Shown: positions 9,422-18,115 of the stretch, in pieces | Numbering within the stretch: position 1 is the first letter of the stretch | Layout of the letters: each line of letters opens with the position of its first letter | Assembly: GCA_014859375.1 (NCBI GenBank) | Contig: JACUUH010000017.1 | Location: 1 to 41,060, forward strand | DNA from: Gammaproteobacteria bacterium | Lineage (GTDB): Bacteria; Pseudomonadota; Gammaproteobacteria; Nitrosococcales; Methylophagaceae | Length of the DNA stretch: 41,060 nucleotides | Reading direction: 5' to 3' | Translations under genes and position numbers: made by a program | The notes under the pieces: generated by a model | What the model saw: the letters and a program-made list of their open reading frames with translations, nothing else | Told to the model about the DNA's origin: nothing | The model's database searches: none

Positions 9422-10174
9422 TTAATCGTCATTGAGTTGAGCCATAACCTCATCGGAAAAGTCAGCATTACTGTATACCTGCTGCACGTCATCCAAATCT
9501 TCAAATGCATCTATCATCGCCATCGCTTTACGGGCATCGTCAACATCCAGACTTACCGTTGTTTCAGGATGCATTGTGACTTCTGCTGATGTTGATTGAA
9601 AACCAGCATTATCCAAAGCATCTTTTACAGCAGCGTAGTCTTCTGGTGCTGTGAACACATCAATTGAACCATCATCATTGGTCACAATATCTTCAGCGCC
9701 TGATTCTAATGCTACTTCCATCACGGCATCTTCATCCGTTCCCGCTGCAAATGAAATGATGCCTTTTTTATTAAACAAATAAGAAACGGAACCGTCTGTG
9801 CCCATATTACCACCACGTTTGGTGAAGACATTACGTACCGCGCCAACTGTACGATTTCGATTATCAGTCATACAATCCATCATGATCGCAATACCACTTG
9901 GGCCATAACCTTCATAACGAATTTCTTCATAACTGACACCGTCCATTTCACCTGCACCGCGTTTGGTTGCTCGCTCAATAACATCACGTGTCATATTGCC
10001 ACTGAGTGCTTTATCAATCGCTGCACGTAAACGTGGGTTATTGCTTGCGTCGCTGCCGCCTTCTTTAGCCGCAACAGTAATTTCGCGAATAAATTTAGTA
10101 AACAATTTGCCGCGCTTGGCATCTTGCGCACCCTTACGATGCTGAATATTCGCCCACTTACTATGACCTGCCAT
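9422..10174 (-). CDS. yebC: YebC/PmpR-family regulatory protein
   Basis: This family has been described both as DNA-binding regulators and as ribosome-associated factors that help translate proline-rich stretches. The signature start [23 protein letters not shown] is complete. The acidic central domains contain [14 protein letters not shown]. Length 250 is typical. The order yebC-ruvCAB is widely conserved. An AAAGAGGT ribosome-binding site precedes the ATG, and the 49-base gap to ilvE could hold a promoter for the whole array, although I see no convincing -35/-10 pair. Confidence 0.96.
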   Translation of the reverse strand: MAGHSKWANIQHRKGAQDAKRGKLFTKFIREITVAAKEGGSDASNNPRLRAAIDKALSGNMTRDVIERATKRGAGEMDGVSYEEIRYEGYGPSGIAIMMDCMTDNRNRTVGAVRNVFTKRGGNMGTDGSVSYLFNKKGIISFAAGTDEDAVMEVALESGAEDIVTNDDGSIDVFTAPEDYAAVKDALDNAGFQSTSAEVTMHPETTVSLDVDDARKAMAMIDAFEDLDDVQQVYSNADFSDEVMAQLNDD

Positions 10175-10223
10175 TAACCTTTACCTCTTTAAAATTTTTT
10201 TATTTGTGTGTATTGCACTTCAC

Positions 10224-11153
10224 TTAAACGTGCGAATTCCAATTACGATACATCGCTGCACGACCATATACCTGATCAAAGTACATGGCTTGTAATTGTT
10301 CAGTGATTGGACCGCGATTGCCATTACCGATAACACGATTATCTAATTCACGAATAGGTGTTACTTCTGCTGCAGTACCGGTAAAGAAGGCCTCATCCGC
10401 AATATAAACTTCATCACGAGTAATTTGTTTTTCAACAATTTTCAAGCCAATATCTTCAGCCAGGGTCAGAATCGTTGCACGAGTGATACCTTCTAATGCT
10501 GCTGTTAATGCAGGTGTATAAAGCACACCATCACGGATCATAAAGAAATTTTCGCCACTACCTTCCGCAACAAAACCTGTTGCATCTAATAATAAGGCTT
10601 CATCGTAACCACATTGAACGGCTTCTTGTAACGCCAACATAGAGTTCATGTAATTACCGTTTGCTTTGGCTTTACACATGGCAATATTGACATGATGACG
10701 TGTAAACGATGATGTTTTAATACGGATACCTTTTTCCATATTTTCAGCACCAAGATATGACCCCCATTCCCATGCGGCAACCATAACATGAGTTTTAAGA
10801 TTATCAGCACGAATACCCATGCCTTCACTGCCGTAAAACACCATAGGTCGCAAATAAGCTGATTCCAAATTGTTATCACGTACCACTGCTTTTTGCGCTT
10901 GGTTGATCACATCTTTATCAAATGGCATAGGCATGCCCATGATTTTTGCTGAGCGGAACAAGCGATCAGTATGTTCTTGCAAACGAAAGATGGCAGTACC
11001 TTCATCCGTTTTATAGGCACGAACGCCCTCAAATACACCCATACCATAATGCAATGTATGCGTTAACACATGTACTTTTGCTTCGCGCCACGGCACCATT
11101 TCGCCATCTAACCAGATAACACCGTCCCGATCTGCCATTGTTGCTGTAACCAT
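10224..11153 (-). CDS. ilvE: branched-chain amino acid aminotransferase
   Basis: This PLP enzyme of fold type IV carries out the last step of valine, leucine and isoleucine synthesis with glutamate as amino donor. The Schiff-base lysine is Lys163 in CKAKANGNY, aligned with the AKAGGNY of E. coli IlvE. LHYGMGVFEGVRAY near residue 35 and EGSGENFFMIRDG near 197 are further family blocks. Length 309 is normal. It follows glnE on the same strand after 42 bases that contain two CGTCTAAA copies. Codon 6 is an alternative start, but it lacks a ribosome-binding site. Confidence 0.95.
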   Translation of the reverse strand: MVTATMADRDGVIWLDGEMVPWREAKVHVLTHTLHYGMGVFEGVRAYKTDEGTAIFRLQEHTDRLFRSAKIMGMPMPFDKDVINQAQKAVVRDNNLESAYLRPMVFYGSEGMGIRADNLKTHVMVAAWEWGSYLGAENMEKGIRIKTSSFTRHHVNIAMCKAKANGNYMNSMLALQEAVQCGYDEALLLDATGFVAEGSGENFFMIRDGVLYTPALTAALEGITRATILTLAEDIGLKIVEKQITRDEVYIADEAFFTGTAAEVTPIRELDNRVIGNGNRGPITEQLQAMYFDQVYGRAAMYRNWNSHV

Positions 11154-11195
11154 AATTACCCACTTTTTCGTCTAAACGTCTAAAATTATTTATTG

Positions 11196-14015
11196 TTAAC
11201 CAAACCATTTCTGCCATAGTGTAGCCACATATGGCTGATATATTGCGACATTTTCAATTGGTACAATTGCTCGTACATCTTGTAACACGCAATGATTCGC
11301 CAAATGTCGATAAAATCGATATGCATCCGCCAATAAGCGGGCATCCTGATCAGCCAATTTACCAGTTGACTTTAACGCATCCAAAATCCTGATATTGTCA
11401 GTATTGACTAACAGTTCAGGCAAGAATACTGACCAGGCAAGCACCGCATATTGCACCATAAATTCAATATCAGCGATACCACCCACACCTTGTTTTAGAT
11501 CAAATAGTTGCCCCGCGCCTGTATCTAATCCAGTACTCTTATCTAATTGCGCACGCATTTTAGCACGCATCTCATTGACTTCTAATGCCAATGCAGTTTG
11601 ATCGCGCTGCTTGGTTAATACATCACAGCGTATTTTTGCCACCTTGTCAGATAAATCACGGTCTCCGGCGACACATCGTGCACGCACTAAAGCTTGATGT
11701 TCCCATGTCCATGCATCATGTTGTTGATATTCTGCGAAACCTGACACCGTTGAGAGCAACAAGCCAGAGTTTCCATTTGGCCTCAATCGCATATCAATCT
11801 CATACAGAAGGCCACTGGCTGTAATCGTATTGATAATATGGATCATACGTTGCGCTAACCGTGTGTAAAACATCATCACATCGATGGGCTTATCACCATC
11901 AGTCATGGTGTTTTGTTCAAAATCGCGATATAGAAATACCAAGTCGAGATCTGAACCATAGCCCATTTCTAATCCACCCAGCTTGCCATAGCCCAACACC
12001 ACAAAACCTGACTGGCTCAGATCCGTATCATCGGTAGCGGGCGGTTTACCATGCTTGGTCACAAGATATTGCCATGCTAACTGCATCACCTGTTCTAATT
12101 GCAATTCAGCAAGTTCAGTTAATAAATCACCGACACGCATCACTGGTAATAGATTACTAATATCAGCAGCAGCAACATGCAAGGTTGCTAATTGCTGAAA
12201 CTCGCGCAATTTTTCCATTTTCTGCTCAAGATCGTCTTGCTCAACAGAATCCAACATCATCGATAAAACGGCTTTTTGTTCGGAACGTTCGGGAACAGAA
12301 TATAAAGCGCGAGGATCGAGCAAAGCATCTAACAACACAGGGTGCTTGGTCACATTGTTGCCAATCCATGAACTGGAGCCATATAACTTGACTAATTGTG
12401 ACAAAGCCAAAGGATTCTCAACTAACAGAGACATATAGGCTGAGCGGCGCATAATTGCTTCCATTAAAGGAATAAGCCGCGATAAACACATATCAGGCTC
12501 TGCTACATTGGCTGAAGCCTGGACTAATAATGGCAATAACCTTACCAACCTCTCTCGACCAGTTTCACTCAAATTACGACAATTACGCGAATTTAGCATC
12601 ATTTTCAGTGCATCTAAACACTTTTCAGTATCGTGATAACCTAATCGTTGAAGATGTTCTAATTGCTGTTGCTTGCTTGATGTAAAGAACGATACACCAT
12701 TAGATTCAATATCGGCTTGCGGTGCTGTTAACACTTGCTCAAAATGACTTTGCACCGCATTACGATGTTGGTCTAAAACAATCTTATACGAACACCAATT
12801 GGCAAAGCCCATTGAATTCGCAAGACGGTATCGGCTGTCATCATCTTGCGGCAGGATGTGTGTTTGCTGATCTGCCCACGCTTGAATACGATGCTCGGTG
12901 CGTCTCAAAAAGTCGTAAGCTTGCTGCAATTGAGCCACAACATAATTAGATAAAAATTGTCGCTGCGCCAACAAATCCAAAATTGTTAATATGGGTCGTT
13001 GTTGCAAGGCTAGATCACGGCCACCGTAAATCAATTGAAAGACTTGACCTATAAACTCAATTTCACGAATACCGCCTGCACCGAGTTTAATATTATCTTC
13101 CATGCCTTTTTTATGGAGCTGACCGGCAATCATCGCTTTTAATTCGCGTAATGATGCAAACACACCATAATCTAAATAGCGACGGTAAACAAACGGTCTA
13201 AGCAGGGCTATTAATTGTTGTTGTGCTGTGTGATCACCAGTAATCGGACGAGCTTTGATCAAGGCATAACGTTCCCATTCACGTCCTTGCGTTTGGTAAT
13301 AATATTCCATCGCATCAAAGCTCAAAGCCAGACTGCCACTGTCGCCATATGGACGAAGGCGCATATCGACACGAAACACAAAACCATCAACGGTAATAGT
13401 ATCCAAAGCGTGAATAAGTTTACGCCCAAGACGTGTAAAGAATTCTTCATTAGACAGGCTACGACGACCGCCTTGTGTGTCGCCATTGTCAGGATAGCAA
13501 AAGATCAAATCAATATCCGATGATAAATTAAGCTCGCCCGCTCCTAATTTACCCATACCTAAGACAATCATCGATTGTGGCTGACCATCGTCATTAACTG
13601 GCTGACCTAAATCCAGTTCTAACCAGTACTGTAACTTGCTTAACGCTTGTTGAATACAGGCATCTGCCATTGCCGAAAGATCACGCATGGTTTCAGCCAA
13701 ATCAGACCAACCCGCCAAGTCCCGCCAGATTATTCGTACCATTTCTCGTTGACGAAAATAGCGTAACTGCTGTTGTAATACGGCTTCATCGGCAACATTG
13801 TTAAGCTGTTTAACCAAATTCTGTTGATATGTATCTATCTCATAAACTTTTTCAATATCGCCAGACTCAATCAATGTCTTGGCACGTTCTGGATAACGTT
13901 GCCCCCATTGCTTTAGATAATCACTACCCGCTAATACCTGCAGTGCAGACTGAGTTAAATTCCTGCCCGCTAAAAGCTGTTGCCATGTTTCTGAGATTGA
14001 GTTTGACGAGATCAT
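11196..14015 (-). CDS. glnE: bifunctional glutamine synthetase adenylyltransferase/removase
   Basis: GlnE adds AMP to, and removes it from, glutamine synthetase according to the PII/glutamine signal. Two nucleotidyltransferase domains are visible. The N-terminal removase site has LGMGKLGAGELNLSSDIDL near 150-170. The C-terminal adenylyltransferase site has LGYGKLGGLEMGYGSDLDL near 675-695. Each is followed by a GlnD PII-uridylyltransferase-like helical domain (GAGGIREIEFIGQ; GVGGIADIEFMVQY). The 939-residue length matches the 946 of E. coli. It is the last core gene before the accessory island. Confidence 0.97.
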   Translation of the reverse strand: MISSNSISETWQQLLAGRNLTQSALQVLAGSDYLKQWGQRYPERAKTLIESGDIEKVYEIDTYQQNLVKQLNNVADEAVLQQQLRYFRQREMVRIIWRDLAGWSDLAETMRDLSAMADACIQQALSKLQYWLELDLGQPVNDDGQPQSMIVLGMGKLGAGELNLSSDIDLIFCYPDNGDTQGGRRSLSNEEFFTRLGRKLIHALDTITVDGFVFRVDMRLRPYGDSGSLALSFDAMEYYYQTQGREWERYALIKARPITGDHTAQQQLIALLRPFVYRRYLDYGVFASLRELKAMIAGQLHKKGMEDNIKLGAGGIREIEFIGQVFQLIYGGRDLALQQRPILTILDLLAQRQFLSNYVVAQLQQAYDFLRRTEHRIQAWADQQTHILPQDDDSRYRLANSMGFANWCSYKIVLDQHRNAVQSHFEQVLTAPQADIESNGVSFFTSSKQQQLEHLQRLGYHDTEKCLDALKMMLNSRNCRNLSETGRERLVRLLPLLVQASANVAEPDMCLSRLIPLMEAIMRRSAYMSLLVENPLALSQLVKLYGSSSWIGNNVTKHPVLLDALLDPRALYSVPERSEQKAVLSMMLDSVEQDDLEQKMEKLREFQQLATLHVAAADISNLLPVMRVGDLLTELAELQLEQVMQLAWQYLVTKHGKPPATDDTDLSQSGFVVLGYGKLGGLEMGYGSDLDLVFLYRDFEQNTMTDGDKPIDVMMFYTRLAQRMIHIINTITASGLLYEIDMRLRPNGNSGLLLSTVSGFAEYQQHDAWTWEHQALVRARCVAGDRDLSDKVAKIRCDVLTKQRDQTALALEVNEMRAKMRAQLDKSTGLDTGAGQLFDLKQGVGGIADIEFMVQYAVLAWSVFLPELLVNTDNIRILDALKSTGKLADQDARLLADAYRFYRHLANHCVLQDVRAIVPIENVAIYQPYVATLWQKWFG

Positions 14016-14104
14016 TAATTCAAATTCATTTAAAAAATAAATCTAATATTAACGTGTAATTGATATCAATGCTGCAACAAACACCCTAGGGGTTTGAATT
14101 TTAT

Positions 14105-14149
14105 CATCCCACCCATCTTTACCTGATGATGTAACGCAAGACCTGACCC
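14105..14149. repeat. left 45-bp terminal inverted repeat
   Basis: The repeat begins CATCCCACCCATC and ends GCAAGACCTGACCC. It matches the reverse complement of 14789-14833 at 43 of 45 positions; both differences are C/T changes. Identity stops abruptly at both sides. Confidence 0.85.
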
Positions 14150-14184
14150 CAAATATGTGCAAATATGTGCAAGACCTGACCCCA
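14137..14184 (+). repeat. direct repeats at the left inner edge
   Basis: The 15-mer CAAGACCTGACCCCA occurs at 14137-14151 and 14170-14184. Between them AAATATGTGC is repeated head to tail at 14151-14160 and 14161-14170. The first 15-mer is the inner tip of the left inverted repeat, so the tip has been duplicated inward. Confidence 0.85.
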
Positions 14185-14199
14185 CATACGTGTATTCCT

Positions 14200-14481
14200 T
14201 TAACGCTTTATATCTCGATAAAAGTTCTCATGCGAACCTACAGACTCGAGATAAATCAGTCGAACACTCTCATCACAGCTATACCCTAATAGATACAACT
14301 GACCATTGGCATGAAATTTATACACATACAAATCAGCTAAATCTCCATTCTTACGCTGACCCAGTATGGTTGGGGCCGTCGAAATGTGTTCAACGGCATG
14401 ATCGACTTCACTGATGATATTTCGCTGTAGCTTCTTATATTGGCGAGCAAACCGCCTTGTTTGCAACACACTCCATGTCAT
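14200..14481 (-). CDS. RelE/ParE-superfamily toxin
   Basis: The 93-residue protein has the RelE/ParE pattern: ARQYKKLQRN in the first helix region, then YVYKFHANGQLYLLGYSCDE forming the central strands, and the C-terminal GSHENFYRDIKR. Members act either as ribosome-dependent mRNA nucleases or as gyrase poisons, and the sequence alone does not decide which. The start overlaps the antitoxin stop by 4 bases (14478-14481), the usual antitoxin-first arrangement. Its stop is 16 bases inside the second copy of the left-end repeat, so the gene fills the cassette to its edge. Confidence 0.85.
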   Translation of the reverse strand: MTWSVLQTRRFARQYKKLQRNIISEVDHAVEHISTAPTILGQRKNGDLADLYVYKFHANGQLYLLGYSCDESVRLIYLESVGSHENFYRDIKR

Positions 14482-14705
14482 TGCTTAGATGCAGGCACAA
14501 AAGGTTGCGCATCACCTCGTGGCTCTGCGAGTGAAATAATTGATTCAGCAATAAAATCTATCGGCAAGTCTGGATTATCGATTGCAGCACGACCAACTTT
14601 TGCCCAAAATTCCACTTGCCCAGATATAGTACGATGTTCCGCAAAAGCATCTTGTTTTGCTTGCTCATAAAGATCATTATTAATTCGAATTGATGTAGTA
14701 GCCAT
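14478..14705 (-). CDS. ParD-like antitoxin
   Basis: This 75-residue protein opens with the ribbon-helix-helix pattern TSIRINNDLYEQAKQDAFAEHRT and continues SGQVEFWAKVGRAAIDNPDL, which I associate with the ParD-like family (PF11903). It should dimerise, bind its own promoter and neutralise the toxin encoded 4 bases downstream. The C-terminal part (about 50-75) is the likely toxin-binding tail. A ribosome-binding site AAGGGGT lies 6 bases before the ATG. Confidence 0.82.
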   Translation of the reverse strand: MATTSIRINNDLYEQAKQDAFAEHRTISGQVEFWAKVGRAAIDNPDLPIDFIAESIISLAEPRGDAQPFVPASKQ

Positions 14706-14725
14706 TTTTACCCCTTACCACTTTT

Positions 14726-14764
14726 GTAGTAACTCTACCGTAACATAAATAGCACGTTAGTCAA
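14726..14764 (-). promoter_or_regulatory. candidate promoter/operator of the toxin-antitoxin pair
   Basis: On the minus strand TTGACT (14759-14764) is followed after 16 bases by TACGGT (14737-14742). An inverted repeat GTAG-N5-CTAC at 14726-14738 overlaps the -10 box and could be the antitoxin operator. The -35 overlaps the 16-bp tandem repeat at the right inner edge, so the promoter travels with the cassette. The -10 box is weak. Confidence 0.35.
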
Positions 14765-14794
14765 GAATAACAGGGTCAAAGAATAACAGGGTCA
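14763..14794 (+). repeat. 16-bp perfect tandem repeat at the right inner edge
   Basis: AAGAATAACAGGGTCA is present twice head to tail, at 14763-14778 and 14779-14794. The second copy runs into the inner tip of the right inverted repeat, mirroring the duplicated tip on the left side. Confidence 0.9.
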
Positions 14795-14833
14795 GGTCTT
14801 GCGTTACATCATCAAGTAAAGATGGGTAGGATG
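14789..14833. repeat. right 45-bp terminal inverted repeat
   Basis: The repeat starts GGGTCAGGTCTTGCG and ends GGGTAGGATG. It is the inverted partner of 14105-14149 with 43 of 45 positions identical. Confidence 0.85.
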
Positions 14834-14905
14834 ACACAATGCAATAGCTACACTTCCCCTCGAGAACACACATGCTAAACTTAAAAATGCGCTACACTTT
14901 AGGTC

Positions 14906-15233
14906 ATGAGTCCAACAGTATTTAACGAAGAAGGTTTTCGATTTTTCTTTTTCTCTCGAGAAGAGTCGCGTATGCACGTTCATGTTAACTGTGCAGATGG
15001 TGAAGCTAAATACTGGCTTGAGCCACAGATTGAGTTGGCAAGAAATTATCGCTTGTCTCGTGCTCAACTCAAAAGAACAGAATGGTTACATAGCGGAGCA
15101 TTATGATGAGCTCATTAACGCATGGCATAAACACCTTTCTTTCCCTGACCCCTTCTTGCTCAAATTCTGTAAATTTTTCAATAAAAAAGACCGGCTAAAA
15201 AGCCGGCCTTATTTATTTAACTTAATAGATTAG
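14906..15233 (+). pseudogene. frameshifted DUF4160 gene
   Basis: The first frame (14906-15106) reads SPTVFNEEGFRFFFFSREES, then MHVHVNCADGEAKYWLEP, the typical DUF4160 start, but ends early in LHSGAL. The family's C-terminal part continues in the next frame as YIAEHYDELINAWHKHL from about 15088. Removing one T of the TT at 15086-15087 joins the two with the family's spacing. DUF4160 genes often precede a DUF2442 gene as a presumed toxin-antitoxin pair; no DUF2442 gene is seen here. After HKHL the frame runs on through CCCTGACCCC (15143-15152), a fragment like the tip of the nearby inverted repeats, to a stop at 15233. Confidence 0.75.
15183..15206 (-). terminator. rho-independent terminator of the RTX adhesin gene
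   Basis: On the minus strand CCGGCT-TTTT-AGCCGG (15191-15206) forms a 6-bp GC-rich stem with a 4-base loop. TC and a run of six T (15183-15188) follow. It lies 46 bases beyond the stop of the RTX gene. The other face has a weaker T-rich tail (CCTTATTTATTT), so it may also stop plus-strand reading from the DUF4160 side. Confidence 0.8.
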
Positions 15234-15251
15234 ACTTACATTAATCTAAGA

Positions 15252-18020
15252 CTATTGATCAACAATTAAATTATTCGCTGCCAAGAGACTATTGAGATCA
15301 GATACATCACCATTAATCACAATACTTTGATCAATTGTTCCTGCAGCATTGGCATCACCTGCAGTATAAACATCAATCGTTGTTGTGTTACTGACGTTGT
15401 CAAAAGTAGCTTTAAGATAATTATCCAGATTATCAGTAACACCAATATTAAGCGCACCTGTTGGATCGAGCAAATCTGCCAGATTCAACACATCATTCCC
15501 TAAACCATTAGCGTTGTTAATATCAAAGTCAGTTATAGTATCGATGCCTCCATCAGCATCACTAGCATTCCAAGCGAAGACATCATCACCAGCACCACCA
15601 GTCAGGATGTCATCGCCTAAACCTCCGGTCAGGATGTCATCGCCAGATCCGCCTTGTAATATATTATTTCCATCATCACCAACAAGGTTATAACCTGAGC
15701 CTTCTCCGCCGGTAACGCCAACATTAAGGACTTGAGGATCTGTAATATCACCATCACCATCTTCGACTGTCACATTAAAATTCAAACTAACTTCTTCCGG
15801 CGGGTTAGTTGTTTGAACAGACATAGATAACAAGCGGTAATCAGTTCCATCTTCACCGGCTAACTCTACGTGATTAAACTCAACTCCTTCATCTAAACCA
15901 TAATCACTCAGCACGAAACCAAATGTTGTTGACTCACCGGTTCCTAAAGGTGGCGTTACAGTACCTGAGTCAACAAGTGTTTTTGTACTGACTTCTTCGC
16001 CATCAACAGTAGTAGTTGTTAACGTAAATACAGACCAAGTTAATGTCTCAACTTGGTTACTGCCAGTATTCCGAAGATTATTGACAGTGAAACCGATGTC
16101 AGACAAATTCTCATCAAAAGCTATTGATACCACCTCTGGAGGATTAACATTATTGCCATTGTCTGTTGGGTTATCTACTGAGTTATTATTTACCCCCATA
16201 CCTTGTGTAGATGAGTTTATACCACCACTTTCTGAACTAAACGTAGCAGTTAATACTGTTTCACCATCACTTCCAACTATCGGTAAAACCACTTCCGGAA
16301 CAGGTCCCCCCGCAGTAGGGTCAGTCAAGGTCGCTGTTAAAAAGTCTATTGGTGTTGGCGTAATTAGTTTAAATGAATAATTGCCGCTAGCATCAATCGT
16401 TAAGGAGCCATAAGTAGCACCATCAGCATTAGCAATGGTTAAAGTTCTTGATACAAACTCGCCATCAACAAAATTTTCGACAGAAGAAGATGCCCAATCG
16501 GCAGGAAGATTTGTCGGCGTAATATTAATATCGGCAATTCCATCCGCGTTACCTTCTAACAACACCTGACCACTTGTTGTCACATCAGCTTCGTTTGCAA
16601 GTATGATGCTGGCAAAAGCGCCAAGCATTGGCACACCGTCAACAAAGCCAATGTTTTGGGACAAACTGACAGTTGCTTCAGATGTATCACCATCACCATC
16701 AGTAACCGTATATACGGCCTCGATGCCAGTATCGAGAAAAATAACTGGTTCTTCAGGCGGATGGAAAAATCCTTGGCTTTCTACTTTTATAATCCCGCCA
16801 GTCACATCGATGGTGATCCTGAAAACAACACTGTCGTCATCACCCTGGTATTCGTCATTGGTAGAGCCAATAATTGTGTCATCACCTGTTTGGAATAAGT
16901 AAATTGTATCCTGAGCAGTCGTTTGCAAACCAGAATCTACGCCATTTTCAGCAAGCAATCTGATTGAATATTTCTCTCCGTTAACCGGATTCAGCCCATC
17001 AGCCCCGGGATTAAAAGTACCCACTAAATTAAAGGTAATTATTGCTGTACCACCTGTTTCTTCAATAGAAATATCGTTTTCAGAATCTACACTGAGAAAC
17101 GCCTGAGGACCATCATCCACAATTTCAATCGTGATGCTTGCCTCTGCTGAAGTTGCTGTACCGTCCGTTGTGGTCAACGTGAATACATCGCTTTCTACTG
17201 CATTGGCAATGTCTGTGGTTGGGCTTTCAAGGGTGTAACTATACGTCGCAACACCGGTTGCGCTGTTATAGCCAGTTACGGTTAATGTGCCATGGCTGCC
17301 AGCAACGGTGTTATTACTGCCCAAGTCTGCAGTCGCTATCGTTGTACCATTAATGGTTACGCTGGTAATGTCATCTAAACCATCTGGATCTGATACGGTG
17401 AAGCTTCCTTCTACAGTTGTCGTTGTGCTACCTACGCCTGAGCCATTCGTTAAGCCCGCTTCATACACAACATCATTCGCACCCTCTGGATTAATAGAAG
17501 GGGGCTCATTGACCGGTGAAGGAATAACAGGCTCATCTTCTATCGGAGTTTGTAGTTCTTCTTGAATTTCCGGGAATAGAACACCGATACCAGTCGTATC
17601 AAATCCTGATTCAACCGGTGCTTCTGGTGCAAGATAATCAACAACTACTGGTTGGTGACCTTCGTTGCCTTCACCAGCCACACCAGCACCAGCTGCCGTT
17701 GCTTCACCAATTTGTGTTGGATCCGCACCAGCTAATAATGCTGCTTGAATTGCATCAACTTCAGCATCTGTTGTTTCTGCAACAGCAGTTGCAGCTTCTG
17801 GATTAAAGACGGTGTCATCAAGGACTGCTTGAGAGTTACGCCCAAGATCCATCACACTACCATCAGCGAACTCTAATTCAATAGCGCCACCAGCGCCTGT
17901 CGTGATTAGTTCATCAGCAAAGACTTGATCGCCAATTTGAAGATTTCTTATCGTGCCATCAGCAGCGGTTGCTGTTGCTGTGCCGATGAGTGCTTTTACA
18001 ATACCAATTTGAGTAGCCAT
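15252..18020 (-). CDS. LapA-like RTX adhesin with retention module
   Basis: The 922-residue protein is predicted to be secreted by a type I system and held in its outer-membrane pore. Residues 1-75 form the retention module, from MATQIGIVKALIGTA through FADGSVMDLGRNSQ. A TAAG tetrapeptide follows at 108-111, equivalent to the LapG cleavage site of Pseudomonas LapA. The middle has Ig/VCBS-like extender domains, for example VSDPDGLDDITSVTING and EIVDDGP. Three RTX nonapeptides (GGSGDDILT, GGLGDDILT, GGAGDDVFA) lie at about 785-815, followed by a type I secretion C-terminal domain. GGGAGAG precedes the ATG. The protein is very acidic and nearly free of Lys and Cys, as usual for the class. It is small for a LapA-type adhesin. 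No secretion, LapD or LapG genes are in the window. Confidence 0.9.
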   Translation of the reverse strand: MATQIGIVKALIGTATATAADGTIRNLQIGDQVFADELITTGAGGAIELEFADGSVMDLGRNSQAVLDDTVFNPEAATAVAETTDAEVDAIQAALLAGADPTQIGEATAAGAGVAGEGNEGHQPVVVDYLAPEAPVESGFDTTGIGVLFPEIQEELQTPIEDEPVIPSPVNEPPSINPEGANDVVYEAGLTNGSGVGSTTTTVEGSFTVSDPDGLDDITSVTINGTTIATADLGSNNTVAGSHGTLTVTGYNSATGVATYSYTLESPTTDIANAVESDVFTLTTTDGTATSAEASITIEIVDDGPQAFLSVDSENDISIEETGGTAIITFNLVGTFNPGADGLNPVNGEKYSIRLLAENGVDSGLQTTAQDTIYLFQTGDDTIIGSTNDEYQGDDDSVVFRITIDVTGGIIKVESQGFFHPPEEPVIFLDTGIEAVYTVTDGDGDTSEATVSLSQNIGFVDGVPMLGAFASIILANEADVTTSGQVLLEGNADGIADINITPTNLPADWASSSVENFVDGEFVSRTLTIANADGATYGSLTIDASGNYSFKLITPTPIDFLTATLTDPTAGGPVPEVVLPIVGSDGETVLTATFSSESGGINSSTQGMGVNNNSVDNPTDNGNNVNPPEVVSIAFDENLSDIGFTVNNLRNTGSNQVETLTWSVFTLTTTTVDGEEVSTKTLVDSGTVTPPLGTGESTTFGFVLSDYGLDEGVEFNHVELAGEDGTDYRLLSMSVQTTNPPEEVSLNFNVTVEDGDGDITDPQVLNVGVTGGEGSGYNLVGDDGNNILQGGSGDDILTGGLGDDILTGGAGDDVFAWNASDADGGIDTITDFDINNANGLGNDVLNLADLLDPTGALNIGVTDNLDNYLKATFDNVSNTTTIDVYTAGDANAAGTIDQSIVINGDVSDLNSLLAANNLIVDQ

Positions 18021-18115
18021 GATTTCTCTCCCAGAAAACGTTTTTCAACTAACAATGGATACATTAATCCATTACTTGAGTGTCAGTTTCCTCCTGTTTG
18101 GAAGGTAGATCTATT

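Larger units (their letters stand above)
14105..14833. mobile_element. inverted-repeat-bounded toxin-antitoxin cassette
   Basis: Two 45-bp inverted repeats, at 14105-14149 and 14789-14833, differ at only 2 positions and enclose 639 bp that hold only a toxin and an antitoxin gene. No transposase is present. Both inner edges are duplicated: the left has a second CAAGACCTGACCCCA at 14170-14184, and the right has a 16-bp perfect tandem repeat at 14763-14794. I found no target-site duplication outside the ends. The structure resembles a non-autonomous, MITE-like element with an addiction module as cargo. Mobility is inferred, not shown. Confidence 0.7.

Noticed and set aside
14157-14414. 85-residue plus-strand frame opposite the toxin gene
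   Set aside because: The minus-strand toxin has clear RelE/ParE features and a coupled antitoxin; this frame begins in the repeat.
14090-14845. Target-site duplication around the cassette
   Set aside because: The bases just outside the two ends (TTTTAT on the left, ACACAA on the right) show no shared direct repeat.
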